In this document: in pieces, positions 34,139 through 40,529 of the stretch
Layout of the letters: each line of letters opens with the position of its first letter
Position numbering within the stretch: position 1 is the stretch's first letter
Origin: Letharia columbiana
Taxonomy: Eukaryota > Ascomycota > Lecanoromycetes > Lecanorales > Parmeliaceae
Length of the DNA stretch: 40,529 nt
Reading direction: 5' to 3'
Assembly (NCBI RefSeq): GCF_014066305.1
Contig: NW_023501158.1
Location: 1 to 40,529, forward strand
Translations under genes and position numbers: made by a program
Notes under the pieces: model-generated
Seen by the model: the letters and a program-made list of their open reading frames with translations, nothing else
Databases searched by the model: none
What the model was told of the DNA's origin: nothing

Positions 34139-34430
34139 TTAATAAACTGAGGTAGATGATAGAAGTAATTTGCTGGCTCTTGAATAAAAGTCGGTGTGCT
34201 CCTGGAAGTTTGGCAGAAAGCCTGGGCCAATATTGTTGCCAAGTCCCAGGAAACCCCTCGGCACTGAGGGTTCCAGTGCGACGGTGGATTGCTCGGTAGC
34301 ATTATCGATGTTGGAATCAAAGCGCACGTAATGAATGAAACCATGCGCGCGCTCAGTAGCTGTAGCCTTTTTCAGGCTATCAAACCCTGCACAGTCGGTG
34401 TAAGCCCTTGCCTTCGCTGCAATAAGATGA
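34139..34430 (-). pseudogene. Coding-like minus-strand frame, family unknown
   Basis: A minus-strand open frame of about 95 codons runs from an acceptor-like TTATTGCAG near 34,420 to a TAA at 34,139. It reads AKARAYTDCAGFDSLKKATA, later GFIHYVRFDSNIDNATE and GFLGLGNNIGPGFLPNFQEH. Residue composition is protein-like, but there is no ATG near its start and I know no matching family. A candidate upstream ATG (about 34,500, MFLFLDPITNL) lies in a different frame and would need a 25-bp intron, which is too short. Remnant of a gene, or an internal exon of one. Confidence 0.3.
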
Positions 34431-35053
34431 ACACAGATTACGGATCATAAGAAACAGACATGGGAAAAGGCGGAGGTTCGTTATGGGATCTAGAAACAGA
34501 AACATGCGAGTAGCTTTGCAGGGATAAGTATAAACCGGATTGAGTGGGACTATAATATGACTTGCTGGTCAGTGTCCTTGATAACAAGCTGTTTGTCGCA
34601 GTCTCTACAGGCTTCAACGGTTGACGTAAGGAGTGAGTCTAGCTCCTGGCGGTGCGGCGGTAGACTCGATAGCATTGATTGCCTTTAGACAACTTATAAG
34701 CAGCCTAATACAACAAAAAGCACAACGTCATCTTCCACCTCCGACGACCTAATCGGAACAACATCACTGACTTTGCCACATCCCGTGTATGACTGCTGTA
34801 ACTCAGCGTCATCCCGTGTTTTTTGCTCGGCGATGCGCTTAGGAATGCGACCACTGAATTGGTAGACGTATGCTTTTTAAATGCCAGTTGCAAGCGGGAG
34901 TCAAGAATAAGACAGGTGGTTGATAGAATACGGCGCTCTTTGGCGCTCTGGCAGAATCAACCAACTTCTTTCTGATGCCAGTCGCCGATTTCTGTCTTTC
35001 CAGAAGTGTCATCTTGAAATCGTTTGAATTGGCAGTCTCATTGTACGTTACTG
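34431..35053. other. Gene-free stretch
   Basis: Only short frames with no recognisable motif are present on either strand. No repeat unit or element ends were found. Confidence 0.4.
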
Positions 35054-35489
35054 TCAGCGTCTTCGAGGTAAGACACCACGGCTTCGACGGTATTTTGAAT
35101 TCCAGTCCGCTTTGAGCATCCTGTGTACTCTAGAGACGCCCGAATCTCCAATCCACTAATTGCCCGTGATACCAAGATGGACAATCTTCAAAGCAGAGAG
35201 TTTGATGAGGACCGACTTGGCGAGAACGGTACCACCCAAAAGCCCACGTGTCGAGTCTCCAGTGACAGTGCATGTCGACATCTAAATGTAAGATTCTCGT
35301 CTCACGAGGCTGCACTGCATTGCGGAATTCCATGAATTTGATGGAAGCCAAGGAGTGCGTGAGGGACCATAAGGTGCTGCCCCAAAGCGCGGGGTTTACT
35401 TCGTTGTACGCCTGGCAGCAAACGCGTAGAAGATCCGGGTTCGTCCTATTGTTGTCGAGTCGTTCGAGATCTAGAGGCTTGCCAACGTT
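35054..35489 (-). pseudogene. F-box/DUF7730-like protein fragment with frameshift
   Basis: A minus-strand frame (35,489 to about 35,240) reads PLDLERLDNNRTNPDLLRVC then CQAYNEVNPALWGSTLWSLT, SLASIKFMEFRNAVQPRE and RILHLDVDM, the pattern of the large, poorly characterised F-box-like families of Dothideomycetes, in which LLxxCRQxYxE is followed by ...W...T and a short strand ending HLHLDM. After about TWAF the frame changes by one base and continues as VLAKSVLIKLSALKIVHLGI, the leucine-rich segment that should follow, then meets a TAG and ends at TGA 35,056-35,054. The normal N-terminus (F-box) is not visible. Family assignment comes from pattern memory and is moderate. If intact it would be a substrate adaptor of an SCF-type ligase. 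Confidence 0.5.
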
Positions 35490-35719
35490 TCATCATGCAT
35501 TGTGTAGGGTTTATCCAGCCAGTATTCATGGCAGGCATAACAATCCGCGTCACCATTTCGGCAAAGCTGTATAACCCTTTGGAATGTGATGGGAATATTT
35601 GTTATTAGAAGAAGAATAGTGGCTGTGAAGCCTAATAAAAAGTATTTGGTTAGCCCTAACACAAGGCTGGGAGGATATTCCAACATATCCATTGGGGCGT
35701 CCTTGTCTGCAGGCATCAT
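35471..35719 (-). CDS. Short membrane-spanning ORF, family unknown
   Basis: An 82-codon frame with a real ATG at 35,719 (MMPADKDAPMDMLEYPP). It contains one strong transmembrane segment (YFLLGFTATILLLITNIPIT, about residues 26-45) and then CRNGDADCYACHEYWLD with a CxxC. It ends at TAG 35,473-35,471, overlapping the start of the F-box-like fragment in another frame. It could be an independent small membrane protein or a 5' piece of the neighbouring pseudogene. No intron signals clearly extend it. Confidence 0.3.
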   Translation of the reverse strand: MMPADKDAPMDMLEYPPSLVLGLTKYFLLGFTATILLLITNIPITFQRVIQLCRNGDADCYACHEYWLDKPYTMHDETLASL

Positions 35720-36384
35720 GTCGCAGTCCTAGGTTTCAAGTAAGTTGCATGCAGCCTCGTCGGAGATCTTTGTCTCGCAAATAATGTGAGTAAATTTTGC
35801 TCTGAATGAGAGGACTGCCCTTGCATATCTTCACCTTTCCTCGTCCCATCCATGAATGAGTGCGAGTTTGATGTGGCCTAGTCGGTCACCGAGAAGATGG
35901 TGACCTACCATTTTTTGCAATTCGGGCGGGAGATGCAGGAATGGTGTTTCTGTATCTTGTTTGAGAGTGCATAGGTCAACATTCATTATGTAAGGAAGCT
36001 ATCAAGTCTCCGACGACTTACATGGCTTTGGTCCGCTTTTTTTTCGTTGCGCAATTAGCAAACAGCCTGGATTCTTTTTCATTTGCTTTCTCTTTTCCTC
36101 TCGAACATCATGAACGGGTAATGATCAATATTGTTTACACATGGAATGAGGGAAGGATAGGCTTGGACAGAAGATGCTGTTTGCATGGAGGTCTCCCTGG
36201 TCCTTGTAGGGCGAGTCATTCACAATAGATGAATTCCATAGTGAGGAAGAACTTAGATAGCTACACAATTCAAGCCATATACTATACTTCCCAGTTGCCC
36301 TTACCTTGACACTCTTACAAATTCTATTATATGTACGTACGACGCGACGCGTAGTGCCAAGAGCCCACGGCAGGGGTTCAAGAA
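35720..36384. other. Gene-free stretch
   Basis: One 68-codon plus-strand frame (36,022-36,228) has a hydrophobic start but poor context and no recognised motif; I do not call it. A run GTACGTACGACGCGACGCGT lies near 36,332-36,352. Confidence 0.4.
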
Positions 36385-36887
36385 CGGGTTACAGCTCGGC
36401 AGGGGTGAGTAGATCGCCCGTATAAGTATAGGGTTCCCCCCTGGGCCCCGTTCCCCCCTCTAAAGTATCGATGTCGTTTTCGACTCGGCCCCATATTTCG
36501 GGTTGAACGGATACGTTTAGCATATACTACTATAAGTCTATCCAGGCACGCGGGTGCCAGAAATATCCGTATACCTACAAATTGAAAAGTCGATTATAAT
36601 TTCACAACTAAGGACCCTAGCTGAAGGTTCTTGCGATATAATTTAAAGATCTTATCAGTATAAATAGATCGCTCCGTAAAAGTTTATCCTCCAAGAGAAT
36701 AATCGTCGAGATATCTTAGCTGACACGATGGAGAGACTTCTTGGCGTATACGGATATTTCTGGCACCCGCGTGCCGGGTTACAGCTCTGTAGGGGTGAAA
36801 AAAGTTCGGCAGGGGTGAAGATTCGGCATAGAATATGCTCGCTTCACCCCCGCCGAACTTTTTTCCACCCTGCCCAACTGTAACCCG
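36385..36887. mobile_element. Composite foldback/MITE-like element
   Basis: The word CGGGTTACAGCTCGGCAGGG (or close variants) occurs at 36,385 and 36,775 on plus and, inverted, ending at 36,887. The last two form a hairpin: arms 36,775-36,820 and 36,842-36,887 (about 46 nt each, a few mismatches) with a ~20-nt loop. Between the first two copies lie perfect 30-bp inverted repeats, 36,545-36,574 and 36,746-36,775, beginning GGCACGCGGGTGCCAGAAAT. The pattern suggests one inverted-repeat element (36,545-36,775) next to or within another. No clear target duplication and no coding capacity were found. Confidence 0.65.
36545..36775. mobile_element. 231-bp element with perfect 30-bp terminal inverted repeats
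   Basis: Both 30-bp ends are identical when one is inverted, and the interior is moderately AT-rich and non-coding. Flanks (TATCCA on the left, GGGTTACAG on the right) show no obvious duplication, so the true ends may extend a little further or the target site may be asymmetric. Confidence 0.6.
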
Positions 36888-37393
36888 GGCTCGGGGCGAT
36901 CACACCAACCCTCGAACAACTGTTTGGTCACCATCCACAGATGATGTTGAGCAGCCACAAACATATGCGCATATCGCTGAACAACTTGACAGGTGTAAGA
37001 AGCTTACTAGCAGTTGTAGACAGCTGTCGAACCGTAACTATCGTCGTTCGGTGGTGTTGCTCTCAGGGCTGAAGTCGGCAATGAAAGGTAAAAACCAGCG
37101 ACTCAAAATGCAGGCTAGACAGTACAAGTGATAAAGAAGAAATTTCTGATACTCGCTACACTCACCTTATTATTCTCTGCGAATCCCTTATACCCAACTT
37201 AGCTTGATGTGGACAATGCCAAGATCTAAATGTCGGAAATTCGTCCTCGCATACTCGCAATCTCCTGCCATCCATCTCAATTCTAGAATGATCAATTCCA
37301 AGAGCAGCTGCAATCGATTACACCTTCGACATCGGCAATGATTCACGAGTTGCCGCCTATCATGGAAATACCACCTGTTACTTCGCCATCGCA
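36888..37393. other. Spacer before the reductase remnant
   Basis: A plus-strand frame running to 37,131 (reading EQPQTYAHIAEQLDRCKKLT... RRSVVLLSGLKSAMKGKNQR) is mildly coding-like, but its start lies inside the foldback element and no family is recognised. Near 37,350-37,393 HGNTTCYFAIAMDG may be the first residues of the reductase remnant. Confidence 0.3.
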
Positions 37394-38260
37394 ATGGACG
37401 GTCTAACACTCTTCTTTTACGCAGTGGATATGGCTCAGGTACCTCTTGTTCAAGCGAAGTTCGAGAAGCGACTCTCCGGCTTTCCGAGTTCTCGGAGATC
37501 CTCCTGTGTACGCTGCCAATCGAACAGCTCTACCAAGGCAAAAATACCAAATTCCGCTTATGACTTTCACAAACTTCTAGTTACAAGAGGTATCGGCTTC
37601 TCCTCTCGAGGGCACATTTACGTGGTAGCATTGTACATTGCGGTCGACATGATTATTCTTTCACGGTTCTATACTGAATGTTGACGAGTAATCTCGCCCG
37701 AAGACTGGGATGGTATAAATCTGGAATATAATCGACGTATCTTACCGAAACAGGGCCACAATGAATATCGATTTCGTTCTCCTCCTCGCTATTCTAGCAG
37801 GCTACACCTACGAATGCATCGACATCAACCCTCATACAATTAGGCATGCATGCACTGTAAGCCCCTTTTCTCTTTTTTACCACTCCGCGTCACATACTAA
37901 CCATCACAGTATCTTCCTCGCCGCCCAGGACATGGAACCACTCCAATACAATCTCTATGCCCACTTGCAACGGTTTGGAATCATTGCCGCGATACTGATG
38001 CCCATCGTAGCCATCACACCTCTCAGCATCCGACGTCGCAACTACGAAACATGGTACATGGTCCGAATCATTGCCGCGGTGTCGATACTCACAAAAGCGT
38101 ACCGATACTGGCTGACGTTACATGCTCACGCGTAACGCCACAATAATAGCCATTGGCGCCCCATTCCTGCTCCTGAACAAAATCCTAAGATGGGCGCGGT
38201 ACGCATGATATAGTCGCGGCTCGTATGCGACCATGGCACCACTCGCGATTTTAGGGGTGA
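37394..38260 (+). pseudogene. Ferric-reductase-like transmembrane protein remnant
   Basis: Pieces with the order of a fungal ferric reductase (FRE, cytochrome-b-type) N-terminal half. At 37,394-37,684 a frame with MDGLTLFFYAVDMAQ... TRGIGFSSRGHIYVVALYIAVDMII ends at TGA. A spliced pair follows: exon 37,801-37,856 (acceptor TCTAGCAG; STLIQLGMHAL), intron 37,857-37,909 with an ACTAAC branch, then LIFLAAQDMEPLQYNLYAHL, QRFGIIAAILMPIVAITPLS and IRRRNYETWYMVRIIAAVS to a TAA at 38,133. Next comes AIGAPFLLLNKILRWARYA, a TGA, and YSRGSYATMAPLAIL. The RRRxYExW segment should be followed by a His-bearing helix; here MVRIIAA and YRYW stand where haem-binding or aromatic-His positions are usual. No clear FAD or NAD domain can be followed downstream. 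Stops and missing joints make it a pseudogene; the family call is moderate. Confidence 0.5.
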
Positions 38261-38885
38261 GTATTGAGCTTACCAGATCTACCACGCGGGGCGTGAAAAG
38301 GGGTTATCCTGGGCGCAGTGCATGGTCGGTTGTACTGATGGCTGTAAAGGAAGGTGTGTGCAGGAGCGCAGTAAAGATATCATGGAGCTATACAGGAACA
38401 CTAGATTGTTGAGCGGCAGGGTGTTGAAAAATGTATCCGGTAGCTTGAGTTGTGGCCGATAGACCGAAAGACATCTCGTATTCCTAACTCATTTAGCGAA
38501 CGGGAGCGAGCTAAGTGTGTGGCACGATTACGAGACCGGAAAGGCGAAGCGACTGGACCCTATTCCTGATTGTTGACTTCTGTTTTCCAGGAACCATAGA
38601 ATACCGATACTCAGAACTGGACCGCAAGGTCTAGTGATGAATGTTTGCCTCTACCCCATAGTCTGTATAGATGATCTCCGAAGAGGCTGACTCGGCATAG
38701 TATCCTCTACCTCACTGATGGTGCTACGGCCCAACACGAGATTTCTATTCCGTCTTCGTTGGTACTCAAGAATAAGCTTAATTGAAGCGGTAAGGAGCCC
38801 TAGGCGCCGGTGTTTCAGACCGCTAATCGGAGAGTCGCGCGTTGGTCCTGATTTTGCTGCTTACGGCCTCTGTAGTCATGATTAG
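38261..38885. other. Possible further reductase debris
   Basis: A plus-strand frame near 38,600-38,690 (RIPILRTGPQGLVMNVCLYP) could be a worn GPYG motif of the reductase NAD domain, but the intervening sequence is unreadable. No other gene is supported. Confidence 0.25.
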
Positions 38886-40529
38886 AAATATTTAGAATAT
38901 CTTAGTCCTATTCATATTCTAAATATGAATATGAATATTATATTCTGAATATATTTATGTTCTAAATATATTTAGATTTTTTTTAGATTTTTTTCTAAAA
39001 GTCGCTTATATAGTTAATATATATTATCTTTAGAAAAAGTTAAAAGAAAATCGAGTAGTAAATAAATGATATAATTATAAAAAACTTAGTAATTATATAT
39101 TTCTATATATATTAGCTAATTTAACTAAGAGAATAGTAATTTTTATATTAAAAAAGTAAGAAAGTAATTAAAATCTCGAATATAATAATATAATTCTTTA
39201 TCTAAAATACGATTTATAGTAAAATTTAGTAATAAAAAAATAGAGAAAATTTAATTTTTAATACTATATAATGTAATAATTCTCTATATTTTCTTTCTTT
39301 CTAAATAATTTTTAGCTAAGATTTAAAGACTTAATTTTTACTTTATTTTTTACTTATATATATAACTAAATTCTAAAGTTAAGATATATATTATTTTTAT
39401 TAATAAAATAAACTTCTTTAAGTATAATATCGAATTCTAATTATCTTTATTAGAAAATTAAGAATATTTCTTTTAAGAGATTTTTTTTATATAAAAATTT
39501 CTTTTATATTAAAAGAAAAATACTCGTTATATAATTATATTATCTTAATAATTATTATCTCTATAGTTATTATCTTTATAATTATTATATTTATTTATTT
39601 ATTTAATAGAAAAAAAATTTAATATATAGAAGCAAAGATCGATATTAAAAAAAGAAGAAAATTAAAATAAAATTCTATAGTAACTATTTCTTTTACTATT
39701 AAAATATTTATCTTATTATTTCTAATATAAATAAAGCTAAAAAGATATCTAATCTAAATAAGATATAATATCTTATTTAAAAGATATATTTTTCTATTTT
39801 TCTATTAATTACTATCTTATTAACTTCTTTAAAAGAAATAGTTTTTAAAACTTTTAATTCTTCGTAAGTTACTCTTAAGATCTTTACTTAATATAGTCGA
39901 TTAATAAAAAGATTATCTTAAGATATTTTATATAAGAACTTTAACGAGTTAGATTTTAAGAAAAATGTATAATTTTTTTCTTAAAAATAATATTACTTTT
40001 TAAGCCTTACGTTTAAAATTCTTAAAAGAAATAATTCGCTATTATCGAAAGTAACTTTTAATTTTTTTATATAATTATAAGTTTAGGTCTATAAATAAGA
40101 TTTATAGAAAGTAATTTATTTTTAAATCTAATTTCGAGATTAAATTCGATTCTCGAACTTCGAAGAGTAAAAATATTATATTTACTTAAAATTATAGAAT
40201 TAAATTTTTAAATTTTTAAATTATTAGAAAGCGTAGATTAAGTTCTATATTTTAAATAAAGTAATAAAATTTTAATAGAAAAAAGAGAAGTTATATTAAT
40301 AATAGATTTCTAGAAAGTTAATAAACTTTAAATTAATTTAAATCTAATTAATAAGAAGTTAATTTTAACTTCTATTATAGTCTTATTATTTTAATTACTA
40401 TTATTATTATTATTATTATAATTTATAAAATATTTATTAGTTTTACGATTTTACGATTTTTTAATAAGAGAGATTAATGAATTCGAATCGAGGACGAAGC
40501 GAAATAGTTTCGAAATTTATTAAAATTAT
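38886..40529. repeat. AT-rich RIP-type block, continues beyond the window
   Basis: Abrupt change at about 38,885. The first 90 bp carry short inverted words (CATATTCTAAATATGAATAT and relatives) and a few CA/TG, after which CA/TG almost vanish and stops fill every frame. Poly-T and poly-A tracts are common. No element ends or ORFs are visible. Confidence 0.85.

Overview
The window looks like nuclear DNA of a filamentous ascomycete (Pezizomycotina; a Dothideomycete-like fungus is my guess, not shown). Three observations support this. Genes contain 45-80 bp GT-AG introns with CTAAC/CTRAY-type branch sites. Translation starts sit in a CACCATGG-like context. The sequence alternates between balanced GC-AT blocks and extremely AT-rich blocks in which CpA and TpG are almost absent while CpG survives, the footprint expected of repeat-induced point mutation (RIP) at saturation. 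Several track-style starts are TTG or GTG, which are not eukaryotic starts, so I moved them to the first ATG.

Layout: 1-6,520 is RIP-type AT-rich DNA with two copies of a palindromic ~0.8 kb unit. 6,520-23,865 is a gene-bearing block. 23,865-31,965 is a second RIP-type block with a 12-bp-type minisatellite and a diverged direct repeat about 4.8 kb apart. 31,965-38,885 is a second gene-bearing block made mostly of decayed genes. 38,885-40,529 is a third RIP-type block that runs off the window.

Genes that look intact: an NmrA-like NAD(P)-binding protein (9,923-10,855), a nine-exon fungal rhodopsin-domain membrane protein (13,670-15,121, minus), a secreted Kex2-site-rich precursor (16,730-17,381), a small secreted protein (18,556-18,828), an AIM6-like PLC-like phosphodiesterase (21,604-22,959, minus) and a hotdog-fold thioesterase with an uncertain C-terminus (32,625-33,697, minus). 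Broken genes: an unknown three-exon gene split at codon 2 by a 441-bp MITE (7,993-9,231, minus), an unknown gene in several frames (11,999-12,856, with more pieces up to 13,638, minus), a DPBB/expansin-like secreted protein (20,676-21,117), a 3-beta-HSD-like dehydrogenase (about 32,050-32,746), an F-box/DUF-like protein (35,054-35,489, minus) and a ferric-reductase-like protein (about 37,394-38,260).

I see no single pathway. The mix of small secreted proteins, decayed single-copy-like genes, MITE-like elements and RIP blocks fits an accessory or subtelomere-like compartment. No telomere repeat is present. The best candidate for something undescribed is the secreted precursor at 16,730 with four Kex2-type sites, followed within 2 kb by one clear and one doubtful secreted small protein.
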